Shown one piece after another: positions 26,674-36,786 of a stretch of DNA of 64,000 nucleotides (positions within the stretch are counted from its first letter, which is position 1; every line of letters starts with the position of its first letter). The translations under genes were made by a program, and so were the position numbers. Below the pieces are notes generated by a model. The model was given only the letters and a program-made list of their open reading frames with translations. It was not told where the DNA came from and ran no database searches. This DNA comes from Diphasiastrum complanatum (lineage: Eukaryota; Streptophyta; Lycopodiopsida; Lycopodiales; Lycopodiaceae), in assembly GCA_029204225.1 (NCBI GenBank), contig CM055092.1, positions 40,087,820 through 40,151,819 on the forward strand, written 5' to 3'.

Positions 26674-26872
26674 TTAAGGTGTAAGCCAGCGAACTTCAGC
26701 TTGAACAGCCAAGCTACAACCACTTAAGAATATCCGATCGGGTTCACTTCTTTCGAACGAGGAAAATAGGCCCATAGCTGGGTTGTGCATTAACTGAAGC
26801 TTAAATGCAGCATCCATCTGCAACCAACCTTGGAAATCCTTACTGCCACCATTATTGTTTTGCATAGGAATA
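26674..26872 (-). CDS. possible terminal exon of an unknown gene
   Basis: On the minus strand, TTATCGACAG forms a plausible 3' splice site directly before GATGTTGACTATTCC. The frame then runs to TAA at 26674. It has a mixed, globular-looking composition including GGSKDFQGWLQMDAAF, HNPAMGLFSSF and GCSLAVQAEVRWL, unlike the low-complexity frames around it. I do not recognise the family. A possible upstream exon lies near 27150-27205 between CCTAG and GTAAAC signals. It may equally be a gene relic. Confidence 0.25.
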
Positions 26873-26882
26873 GTCAACATCC

Positions 26883-28430
26883 TGTCGATAAACTTTTGTT
26901 ATAACAATGAGCTACGAGTCCTTCATGATCAATGCACAAAGGCATGACATTAGATACAACGATGAATAATTTTATACAGTTAACATGCTTGACATGTTTT
27001 TGGAAAATAAAGTTCGGAATGAACCACATGAAATTTCAGTAACACTGAACAAGTCAATCGTGCTCATCTAATTTCACCTGAAACGACCGCCATAATCCAA
27101 AGCAAAAGATGATATTAATTGTGTTTGTGTTTTTGTCACCTTTGTTTACCCTGAATTGTGCGCTTGTGGCGATGTACAGAACCGCCTCCAGTTTGTTTCC
27201 TAGGCCAAGTATAAGACAAAAATAGTTTAGCAATAGCTTGGTCAAAATTTTTGACAGGCTATTATCTACCAAGCTGAATATGGTAACTCAGGCAATTGGC
27301 ATACATAGATCAAAGATAGCTATAACCAACTTGCAAATGCTCTTCGTCAAATTGGTGAATTAAATGAACTTTCATTAATTTATAGTATCATTTTCTAGTG
27401 TCATTTCGCTAAACAGATTGACAAAGATGCCAGAGTGATGCCATTCTATGTTTGGCTAGTTTTCTGCATGAAAGCTCATTGTGTCTTCTAGTATTGCCCG
27501 ATTGATATCTTAAAAGGCTACCTGATCATCCCAGTGAAGTTGATGAATAAATAAATTTATGTGACTTGTCCATTAACCAAGGGTAGGGTAACGTAATTCT
27601 TGTAAGACAAACAACAAAAAGTGAGATCATTATTGAAATATTGGACTCTTGGAGTAACATCGCGTCCAGTACATTAGATTGAATCAGCGTTATTCTAATT
27701 TATGATTGAGCTTCTACATTACTAGGCTAGTGATTAGCCGCAGGAGCAATACATTTCTCACTATTCCGCGCGTCTGTATTATAAGTTTTCGTATTATTGC
27801 ATATTTTGTGCAGGAGCAAGGTCATATTTTCTTCCATCGGCCAATCTTGCAAAGGATCGGGTATTCCATGTTGACATGTCATGATCAGCTATCGTAGTTA
27901 AAACGTAAGAATGAGGAGATGGATAAACTACAGTGGTTATCGGCCATTACTTATGTATTTTAAAATTTAGACTGTTCTTTCCACTTGGAGGCCTTATTCT
28001 TGCTTCTAACCCGCCTTATTTACCAGCCAATAAGTTTCTAAGAAAGGTAGTATAATTGGACTTGTGAGCTAGCTTACTTTTATAGCCATACTATTGAGCG
28101 GTTCAGTTATCCATAAAGCAAACGGGCACCTGTATCACAACTATTCTTTCTATATGCTTGCTAATATTACAGTTACTATATTAAATGTCTAAATGGCAAC
28201 AATACTTTGTAAAATGCTATCAGCTATGTCCAATCCGCTTTTACTGCTGTGTGTAAAGTCTGTGGTTAAGGTAGTTCGTTCACTACTGCAGATGAATTAA
28301 GGACAGACACATCCAGAAATCTGATCAGTAGGCTTACAAAATTCAACGTAGATATCCAGTCATTCGCACCTCTCACAACGAAGCAGAAGACAGCATCTAA
28401 TAGACAGCCAAATAACTTAGCTGTACTTCT
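26883..28430. other. non-coding or intronic, nothing firm
   Basis: Contains the weak minus-strand exon candidate near 27150-27205 and otherwise no coding signal. If the flanking minus-strand exon candidates belong to one gene, this would be intron. Confidence 0.35.
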
Positions 28431-28432
28431 AC

Positions 28433-29135
28433 CTAACATACTGAGGCACTGTAATGCTTTGCAACTGTCTAAAACGGCTTATACAAACGCTCAAACACAC
28501 ACTCAGATCAGTAATCCTTTAACATGCTGAAGCACTATAATGCTTTACAGATTGCAACAAACTACCTATAGAAACGCAGACAAACACTCAGATCGGCAAT
28601 GAATTTGTCATCACGAGCGTGACAAATTTGAGGGGCTAAAAGCTGGAGGGTTTCACATCCATGCATGCTTAGACCATTCACGTAGATAATCCAGTCATAT
28701 CCATTTTTGACAATGATATAGAAGAAATCATGTAACATACAGCTAATTGAGTAACTCGTACCTCGATTTAACTTGCCAAAGCACTTTATTGCTAAGCAAA
28801 GCTTATAGAAATGCCGAAACACACTAAGACCAGCAATAAATTTGTGAAGAACGTGACAGATTTGAGGAACTAAAAACCGGGGGGGTTTCACGTCCATGCA
28901 TGCAGGCTTAGAACATCCAGCGTAGATAATCGAGTCATTCGCATGTGATTACAATGAAATAGACAAACTCATGCAATACACAGGCAATTACCTCGATTTA
29001 ACATGCTAAAGCAGTGTGATGCTTTGCAACTTTCAAGTTGCAACAAACAGGTTACAGAAACGCTGAAACACACACTCAGATCAGCGATAAGTTCGATATA
29101 ATTTGTCAAAAACTCGACAGATTTGAGGAGCTAAA
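28433..29135. repeat. degenerate long tandem repeat, unit about 230-250 bp
   Basis: The marker TAACATGCTRAAGCA..TGCTTTGCAA recurs at about 28519, 28769 and 28999, with a partial copy at 28435. Each unit also carries AAACACACACTCAGATCAG, GACAGATTTGAGGAGCTAAA, CATGCATGC and GTAGATAAT words. The units have diverged substantially, so the array is old. On the minus strand each unit contains a pyrimidine-AG and a CGAG/GTA pair resembling splice sites. Confidence 0.8.
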
Positions 29136-29282
29136 GGCCGGCGGGGTGATTCAAACTTGCACATCACATCAAAATATGCAGTTATTCACCAACAACATCC
29201 GCAAAGTGAAAAGCAAATCAGCAGATCAAAAAACTCAGCAAATGTAAAGATTAAGATACCAGCCGGCATTAAAGATTCTTAC

Positions 29283-29345
29283 GTCAACTCCATGGCCGCA
29301 CGCATCTGAGACGATAAATCGCCCGCACGATCCCACGCTTCAGAA
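29283..29345 (-). CDS. possible first coding exon of an unknown gene
   Basis: Minus-strand ATG at 29343-29345 opens MLSEAWDRAGDLSSQMRAAM, an amphipathic helical stretch. It ends at GAGTTGAC/GTAAGA, a near-consensus plant splice donor. Codon composition is less AT-biased than the surroundings. Upstream on the minus strand is a short GTTCGT repeat as a possible 5' UTR. I do not recognise the protein, and linkage to the exon candidate at 26674 is a guess. Confidence 0.3.
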
Positions 29346-29529
29346 AGCATCGATCTAATAAAATTAAATCATAGCTGCACGAACACGAACACGAACACGA
29401 ACGAACTAAACGAAAATATTAGACGAATGGTCGTCACGTTTACACACTTTGCGTGAAAAAAAAGCAATCACATACATACACCATGCCAAGTTTCCAGGCT
29501 CCTACCGGCAACCGGCTTATAGTATCAAC

Positions 29530-29960
29530 GACCTATAACTAGGTCGACAGGGATATAAGTCCAAGTGTTGGGTGGGTGGGTGTTGGCAAGCGTTTTAACG
29601 TATTAGGGCGTCGTGACCCCGGGGATATAGGGAGAGTCAAGGGGGCGAAATTTTCTTGGCTTCTTCTCTACCTCTTCGGCTATTGAAGAGCCTCCTAGGG
29701 CAACAAACTTGGCTTTTGGGGTGACCGAGCGGTATGTAGAGCCTCCCAGTGTGTAGCAAACTTGCCTTTTGGAGTGAACGAGCCGTGTGGAGGGGAGAGT
29801 GTAGTTCCAACCTAGGATGCAATGTCGAGCTAGGCCTGTCCTGATCTTAGGGTGGTGGAGGCTTGTTAGCCCTTGGGAGTCAACAATATCCAGGAGCTCT
29901 CTTGTCCCCACACTTGGATCAGGGCAGGGCCAGCTTAGCAACCACGGTTGGAAATGTGCG
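29530..29960. repeat. GC-richer block with an internal duplication
   Basis: Composition shifts to GC-rich. A unit of roughly 55 bases is present twice around 29680-29790: GAGCCTCCTAGG, AACTTGGCTTTTGGGGTGA and GAGCGG against GAGCCTCCCAGT, AACTTGCCTTTTGGAGTGA and GAGCCG. A 112-codon minus frame crosses it but shows no family motif. It could be an unclassified LTR or repeat. Confidence 0.55.
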
Positions 29961-29961
29961 G

Positions 29962-30140
29962 ATCAGCTTATTCCTCAACTGAGATGAGGGTACATGCAAG
30001 GCCCCACCCTTATCCAAGTCATCAAGAAAAGCTAATGCACTTGATCATGATGCGTTCATGAAGTGGGACATCCATGAATTGATGGATGACGGTGGGGCCT
30101 TGCATGCACCCCCATAGTGGAGTTGAGGAATACGCTCATC
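29962..30140. repeat. imperfect inverted repeat, arms about 48 bp
   Basis: GATCAGCTTATTCCTCAACT ... CATGCAAGGCCCCACC on the left is mirrored on the right by GGTGGGGCCTTGCATG ... AGTTGAGGAATACGCTCATC. The 80-base interior holds a second, smaller near-palindrome (CATCCATGAATTGATGGATG). It would fold into a long hairpin and resembles a foldback or MITE-type remnant. Confidence 0.75.
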
Positions 30141-30825
30141 CCAAATGAACTCTCACCATGTGTAGCCCACATTAAACAAAGGACATCCTAAGTCCCACTG
30201 CTCCAGCTTGCATAATTGAGATACATCAACAAACTTATCTTGTGCCACTCGCTTCACCCCTTTGACTAGATTGACCATTGATTGAGTCTTTCCCCTCATC
30301 TAAGAGTCCCACCCCTCTGGTATCTCCCCTTGTTGGTTCTCATCCCTTGACACACAATATCAACTAGCTTTGAAATAGTTGTCCCAGATAGAGGAGGTTT
30401 TCAATGCAATGGATCATTGAGATCCAATCGATGCTAGGTGAAAATCTCAAATTTAACCAACAATTTTTTGAAGCATCCACTGGCCTACCATAACAAGTAA
30501 AACTTCCGTGTTGCTTCTTCACATGTCCATTCTGAAGTTGCTGGCCTCCAAAAAGCTAGGGGGACAAATGTAACTAAAAAGGAACCGAGACTTGGCATGT
30601 GTGGACCCATATCAAGCTTTTGAAGAAATAATAGAAAATTCTAGCCTACAATGAAGCACCAATACTTTCATCTAATGATTGACTACTTAAGATTGGCATC
30701 ACACAAAAAGTTCTAATTAAAGCTTCTACGTTTGTAAAGCATCACTAACAAGCTCACTCTAATGACCATCACATACCACAACATTGTCATGCAGATTGGA
30801 GTACATATTGGGATTTCATTTCTCT
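30141..30825. other. no recognisable gene
   Basis: A minus-strand open stretch near 30190-30300 reads MVNLVKGVKRVAQDKF and onward to a TGA. It looks protein-like but I cannot assign it. No element boundary apart from the possible LTR edge at 30826. Confidence 0.35.
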
Positions 30826-31457
30826 TGTGGAACTTCTTAGACTAAAATATTTACTTTTGATTAACTTCTTTGTCCATGTTCTCCATATTTTGTCTTCTAT
30901 TTGCTCCAATACCTCCATCCACTATGCACACTACTTGGAGTCGTCTTCGACCAAAGGACTACTAACATAGATTTTTTATTTACCTAGACAAGTGACCAAT
31001 GCTCTATTGTGCCTCTTGTCCTAAAATATTGAATATAATGGATGCATGATTCCAACACTCCCACTTCAAACTAGAGGCAAGTTCCTTTGTCTAGCCCTTT
31101 AACTTGTCACCCATTTTTTAAACCTTGGCAAGTGAGTTGACCACCCCCATATTAAACTTAGCTGGTAAGTGTTACTATGGAGGGCCACAATTTTTTTGGC
31201 CCATTTGAATCCATGCCATACCATTTGTACTATTTTTGTGACTAGATTCAATGTATCTACTACTCAAATTGAATCTCTCCAAAACTTGTGTTCTATAATT
31301 TCCCACACTTTCCAAAAGCGTTTATTCAAATGCTTTTAGACTAATATAACTTTGAAAAGTCAAACTCTAAGTCTAATATGAAAATTGGCCTCATTTGTGT
31401 ATGGGCAATTTATCAAACTATGACCAATCTTTACTAAACTAGTTGAAATTTCTCACA
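30826..31457 (-). repeat. 3' LTR of copia element A (left boundary uncertain)
   Basis: On the minus strand GAAGAGGGAG (31458-31467) is followed by TGTGAGAAATTTC, the same polypurine tract as element D and a similar LTR start. The far end is placed at TG 30826 because its minus-strand form ends CTAAGAAGTTCCACA, like the LTR ends of D and F. That gives 632 bp, near the 655 bp of D. The right-hand partner LTR of A is lost. Confidence 0.5.
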
Positions 31458-31467
31458 CTCCCTCTTC

Positions 31468-32345
31468 AACTAGTTTAAGCTTAACCATAGAACTTTGATC
31501 CAACTTTAGATTGATCTCCATCCTAAGTATAGACCTCCTTTCTAATGATCTAAAGTAGCTTCCATAATTGATATAGAGAATAGTGTCCACCACTTGGGAT
31601 GCATCACTATTTCTTACATCAATTTAACATGTCAAGATGTGAATAGAACCTGAAGAACAAAATAGAATGTAAACAAGATGATTTCTCCATGCTAAAAACT
31701 TTGAACTCTCTAAAAAATTACAGCAACCAAACAATAATTGTGAGTGATCAACCATTGCTTGCATGTATCCTCCCTCTTTTTCCTTTATTGCCATGTATCT
31801 ACCATGCAACTCCATGATTCCATCTTGCCTCAAGATATCATCATACCTTGATGACTTGACCATGAATGAGTGACATAATGAACATCCAATAGCTTCATAT
31901 CCATCAGCAAAACCAGCCAAGAATGCTAGTACAACTTCAACATCAAAATGATGCTCACCAATGTAGCTAGTTTTACCATATCTTGACAATTTGCACACAT
32001 CCACATGAAATTGCTCAAACATGAGATAGAACAAGTAAAGTAAACTTGAACAACACTTCCTTGCTGCTCCTTTGACCTTACTTGAGTTTTCAATAACCTA
32101 CAAAAATAGATCCATAACATCTTTTCCAAATGACTCTCCTTTGATGCTCTTGACTAGCTTCAACTTTTCCTTTTGTGTTGTTGAAGCCCTTTGAAATCAA
32201 CCTCTTGATCTTCCACTTGACCATCAAAGTCATTGACTAAAATCTCTTTTCCAGATCCATTAGTTTCTAGAAAATAATTAAAACATCCATCTGCTTGCAT
32301 AGCATCATCTACACAAGAAGATTCACCCATTTGCTTATCCTTCTC
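31468..32345 (-). other. foreign segment in place of RT-RNase H in element A
   Basis: On the minus strand, copia homology ends just after SRLTYDEKDKQ, where RT should start. About 880 bases later the polypurine tract and LTR of the same element appear. Between are frames of 136 codons (31624-32034), 67 codons (31926-32129) and 69 codons (32160-32369). They include GEHHFDVEVVLAFLAGFADGY, GIMELHGRYMAIKEKEGGYM and VEDQEVDFKGLQQH. None belongs to a retroelement domain I know. Capture of host sequence is one explanation; a decayed spacer is another. Confidence 0.5.
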
Positions 32346-32590
32346 ATCATATGTGAGCCTTGAAGGCATTCATCTTTCCCTTGATGTTATCCTTGGCTTT
32401 TGACTTGATGAAGGTACATCATCATCACCATCTAAAGTAGGATCCTTTACATCAACATCAAGAATGTTGGATCCATCCACATCACCATCAATAATGCTTG
32501 AAGATACATTTGGAATGTTCCCCTCATAAAAAATGACATCTCTACAAATAATCACCTTATTAGTAGAAGGAATGTGAATCTTGTAGGCTT
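32346..32590 (-). pseudogene. element A integrase C-terminus (left part of split gene)
   Basis: On the minus strand: YKIHIPSTNKVIICRDVIFYEG, an Asp-rich linker, then RLTYDEKDKQ. It continues directly from the segment at 35812-36705, from which it is separated by element B. The wording matches D and F in the same region (IPSTKKVVISRDVIFHEE in D), so A belongs with them. It would be part of the linker between integrase and RT. Confidence 0.85.
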
Positions 32591-33429
32591 TGTTGAAATT
32601 CTATGCTCAGGCCCAATTCCATCAGGTTATAACGAGCATCCTGAAAAATCTTGTTTATATCTATTCTTGAAAACTACAAAAATTATGAAGGCTCGAATTT
32701 TTAGCAAAGGATGAAAAAATTCATGATCGAATTTTTCCGACCCAAGCCTATTTTTTTGAACCAATTTCAATCTTGTGAAAGAGAGTTTTTTTGAACCTGT
32801 TCGGTTCGGATTGGTTCTTTTCCGAGCGCCTTTGAACCTGTTCGGTTCAGATCTATTCTGAATTTTCTGACCTAGTGTAAAATTCTAAAACTTTGTATAT
32901 TTTTTGAACCAGTGTATATTTTTGAAGTTTTGCAAAATTCTGACCCTTTGTATTGTCAACTCGGAAATCTGACCCACGTCGCGACATTGACAGTCCGCTA
33001 CCTACTGCAAGACAAATGAAGTTAATCAAGTAGATGAATGTTAGCTTTCAAAGTACTAATCATTTGACTTCCAATCATCAAGGAAGATCTACTGGAGTCA
33101 GTGCTCTGATCAGGCTATCATCTTGCAGGCATTTTGTTGTAAATAAGTTAAGTTGTAGTTTTTGAATATTCAGTTAGCTATCAACCAACTCAGCTGAAGA
33201 CTGATTAGCGCCACTATTTTTGCGCCAGCTTCAAGCTCATTGTACTCATTTTTTATTATTATCAGAGTGTATTTGTGTTCCACTATTGTTCTGATTTATT
33301 TGTGTGCATTGTAATAGTGTTCAAACCATCTTGAATGATTTTACTAGTAAGTGTCATATTTTCGATCCATAGCTCATCACCCACTCACCACTTCTGCTGC
33401 AAGATATCGATTTTCTTTGATTTTTGACA
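32591..33429 (+). repeat. 5' LTR of element B (839 bp)
   Basis: Runs TGTTGAAATTC to TTTTTGACA. Near 32796-32880 are two copies of an imperfect unit of about 45 bp carrying CTGTTCGGTTCGGAT. The end is fixed by the primer site directly after it. Compared with the 3' LTR it has about 300 additional bases in the middle, so the partner has lost sequence. Confidence 0.85.
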
Positions 33430-33441
33430 TAGTATCAGAGT
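33430..33441 (+). promoter_or_regulatory. primer-binding site of element B, initiator-Met tRNA type
   Basis: TAGTATCAGAGT matches 10 of 12 bases of the plant copia site TGGTATCAGAGC and abuts the LTR end. Confidence 0.8.
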
Positions 33442-33572
33442 AGGTGGCTCAGTAATCTGCATTTTCATTGTGGATTCAGTCTCGTTTCTACTGAGACCTC
33501 ATATTAGCAGGTGCGCAGCCAACAATATTCAGCCATTGTTGTTTCTACCAACAATATCGATACTATACTAGA

Positions 33573-34290
33573 ATGGATTCTACTTCTAGTTCTTCTTTGT
33601 TTGACAAGCTCGTTGGAGAGAACTACCATCTTTGGAAGTTCAAGATGAAGGTCGTTCTACTAGCCAAACTGTGGGACTTAATGGATGGTACTAAACTCAA
33701 GCCAGAGGCTGATGCAGCTAGCATCACCAGATGGAGACAACGAGATGGCAAGGCTTTTGCCTTAATCACTCTGAATATCAGAGACTCCCAAATTAGTCAT
33801 ATCTGATCTGCATAGACACCTAAGGATGCTTGGGACATCCTAGCAACTCTCTATGACATCAGAGATGTCACTTCCAAATTACATCAAAGGAAGAAATTCT
33901 CCACACTCAGAGTGTCTGATGCAGACACCATTTCTAGCCATCTCAACAGATTCAAAAACCTAATGGAGCAAATGACTGCAACAGGATTGAACATTGAATA
34001 TTCAGATGCAGTAATGATCTTTTATCGAGTCTCCCTGAAGCCTATGAAACAACAAGCATGTTAGAAGTTCAATCATCTCAGATTCAGAATGTACTTCTAA
34101 AAATTTGTTAGATCTTGTACACATGGACATTTGTGGTCCTATGCAGACTATTTTCACAGGGGGAGCTGTCTATTTGCTAACTATTATTGATGACTTCTCT
34201 GGGAGGACTGCAACATATTTCTTGAAGAACAAATCCGATACTCTGAAGCTCTTCATGCAGTTCAAGACATCATCAGAAAAATCGACCTAG
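33573..34290 (+). pseudogene. element B gag N-terminus fused by deletion to integrase core
   Basis: MDSTSSSSLFDKL opens Gag, followed by NYHLWKFKMKVVLLAK and FALITLNIRDSQISH, a stop near 33805, then further Gag (DAWDILATLYDI, RFKNLMEQMTATG) in a shifted frame. Homology then jumps to integrase near 34100 (DLVHMDICGPMQT, LLTIIDDFSGRTATYFLKNK) with the first catalytic Asp only. Zinc knuckle, protease and the rest of integrase are deleted. No functional product is expected. Confidence 0.8.
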
Positions 34291-34299
34291 AGAAGACTC

Positions 34300-35240
34300 A
34301 AAGCTCTACACTCTGATGTAGGGGGAGTATTCCAACAGCAGAAGATCAATTTTTATTGGCTATTTCTCAGACCATCAGACATACAAGCTCTTCAATCTAG
34401 ACTCTCAGAAGACCTTGAAGAGCAGAGATTTCACTTTCTTGGAAGATCAATTTTTTGATCAGAAGGGAAAAGCCGAACAACAAAAAACTGATCCAAGTGT
34501 CGAATAATAGAAAATTGATACTGACTTGGATAGTGAATCAGAATCTCAACGGATCGAACAACATCACAAGATCAAATTTCAACACAAAAGATCGAATCGA
34601 TCCAGATAGCCTCTCTTCCTATTTATGGATAATCCGGCCTACTACTTTGTGCAGGAACTCAGCACTATTTCAGAGGCAGAGTCATTCATTGATGCTGACT
34701 AGTGCAAGGCAAAAGAGGACACCACACTTGTAGTTCTAAACGAGAATGGTTTTTATCCAAACTCGGCATACTCAAATATTTACTTCAAGTCTGTTTCAGA
34801 TCTTTCCATAATCACTACATTTTTCGAATCCGACCCAGCAGACTGATTTTCATCAATCTACAGAAGTTCAACTCATCAGCCAAGATTCTCAAAGGCTATA
34901 CAGATGCAAATTGGACAGAAAGGATGGACACCATAATATCGACTTCTGAATTTATGTTCAATCAAAGTCCAATCACATGTAACATCTAGACCTTAGTAGC
35001 ATCATCCTCCACAAAATCGGATTTTACAGTTGCCACAAATGCTACCAAGGAGGCAATTTGGCTAAGGAACCTGCTTGTAGATATTGATTTCATTCAGTCA
35101 CATCCAACGTCCATCTTCTGTGACCACCAAAACACAAGGGTAATTTTTCTGGTTTATTTTAGGACAGAGTTTATGGCAACAGTATACTTCGTCATGGAGC
35201 ACCATCTCAGATTTAACAATTTGTTAAATCTGAAGATCGA
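34300..35240 (+). pseudogene. element B scraps of integrase C-terminus, RT and RNase H
   Basis: Disordered short frames with family G wording: PSDIQALQS-like integrase C-terminal fragments around 34350-34500, a linker to about 34690, an RT fragment near 34735 (NENGFYPNSAYSNIYFKS), RNase H fragments around 34890-35130 (YTDANWTE, then ATKEAIWLRNLL), and the C-terminal tail before the polypurine tract. Multiple deletions and stops. Best read as a non-autonomous, decayed copy. Confidence 0.65.
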
Positions 35241-35269
35241 AATTTTTCAGGATCCACATTAAGGGGGAG

Positions 35270-35811
35270 TGTTGGAATTCTATGTTCAGGCCCAATTCCA
35301 TTAGGTAATGAGCATCCTGAAAAATTCTGTTTATATCTATTTTTGAAAACTACAAAATTTATGAAGGCTCGAATTTCCAACAAAGGATCAAAAAAGTCAG
35401 GATTTTGATCCAAGCCTATTTTTTCGAACCAATGTCAAATCTTGTCAAAGAGAGATTTTTTTAACCTGTTCGGTTCGGATCTGTTCTAAATTTTTGGAGC
35501 ACCTTCGAAACTGTCCAGTTCGTATTTGTTCTAACTTTTTCGAGCGCCTTTGAATCTGTTCGTGTTGGATTGGTTCTAGCTTTTTCGAGTGCCTTCAAAC
35601 CTATTCGGTTCAGATCTGTTCTAAATTTTTCGACCCAGTGTAACATTCTGAACCTTTGAATATTTTATTGTTCTGATTTATTTGTGTGGATTGTAATAGT
35701 GTTCAAACCATCTTGAATGATTTTATTGGTAACTGCCGCATTTTCGATCCATAGCTCACTACTCGCTCACCACTTCCACTGCAAGATATCGATTTTCTCC
35801 TATTTTCGACA
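35270..35811 (+). repeat. 3' LTR of element B (542 bp, internally deleted)
   Basis: Begins TGTTGGAATTC after AAGGGGGAG and ends TTTTCGACA. The 45-bp TTCGGTTCGGATC-type unit is present about four times (35462-35640), against two in the 5' LTR. About 300 bases of the central R region present in the 5' LTR are missing. Confidence 0.85.
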
Positions 35812-36705
35812 TGCTTTACTCACCTCACTATATCCAACAAATATACATTTCCTTGAAGATGGATCCTCCTTGGTCCTATCATCAAGAGTTATATTGACAT
35901 AGCATGTGCATCCAAAAGTTCTAAGAAAGTTGACACTTTGACTCCTCTTGAATAGCATCTCAAAAGGTGTCCTTCCATCCAAAATAGAACTCGGCCACCT
36001 ATTGCAAAAGAAATTAGCACACAACAAAGCTTGATCCCAAAATGGATTATCAATGTTAGCACTTAATCTCATGTCTTTGGCACTTTCACATAAAGCCCTA
36101 TTCTTCCTTTGTGTTGTATACTCCCTCTTGATCCCATGCTCATCACAAAAAGCCTTGAATTTGGTACATATGTACTCTCCACCATTGTCCCTCCTTAAGC
36201 ACTTGATCCTTGTAGAAAATTGGTTCTCCCTTGCATTCTTGAACTTAACAAAGACATCATAAACTTCATCTTTGTTCTTTAGTAGATAGATCCAACAAAA
36301 TCTACTAAAATCATCAATGAAAGTTACATACATCTTAGCTCCACTATTGCTGATTGCATGAATATCCGAATGTACAACTAAAGGCTTTGTAGATCTAGTA
36401 TAAGGTAGTCTATGTGACTTTGACAAAGCACAAGTCACAAACATGATTGATGCAACTTAAGGAACTTGGAGGACCAATCACAACCTTGTTTCTAGCCATT
36501 ACCTACAATGACTTGAAGTTGAGGTGCCCCATCCTTTTATGCCAAACCTCTTGAATAGGTATTTGATCACTTGCCACAAATCCAACTTGGTTAGCAATAA
36601 CACAAGCATCTAGTTTGAACAACTCCCCTTGCCTTTTATCTTTTCCAACCAGGACATCCTTCCTTTTGATCATAGGAAGGTAGTTCAACCTTGAAAATAC
36701 CTATA
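35812..36705 (-). pseudogene. element A protease-integrase remnant (right part of split gene)
   Basis: On the minus strand, from 36705: a broken end of the protease domain, RKDVLVGKDKRQGELFKLDACV, the zinc region (VWHKRMGHLNFKSL, then CALSKSHRLPYTR) and the integrase core. Asp is present in VHSDIHAIS and in RRDNGGE. A deletion removes the NGVAE region, so the catalytic Glu is lost (EYTTQRKNRAL). The C-terminal part ends SEVSKA at the B insertion. The zinc region is also shifted by a frame change near 36440. Right of 36705, element C begins. Confidence 0.85.
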
Positions 36706-36786
36706 GTGAAGAGAGTAGCAACTCTAAGTCTGATAGGAACAAGCTCAAACATATCTCAATCCAATAGCTAAGAAGTCTTTATTATA

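Larger units (their letters stand above)
32591..35811 (+). mobile_element. Ty1/copia element B, internally deleted, inserted in element A
   Basis: Two LTRs (32591-33429 and 35270-35811), an initiator-Met-like primer site and a polypurine tract AAGGGGGAG bound a short decayed interior. The flanks are GGCTT (32586-32590) and TGCTT (35812-35816), a 5-bp target duplication with one change. Removing B and one flank copy restores the integrase frame of A (SEVSKA/YKIHIP). It is the same superfamily as G by gag, integrase and 3'-end wording. Confidence 0.88.
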
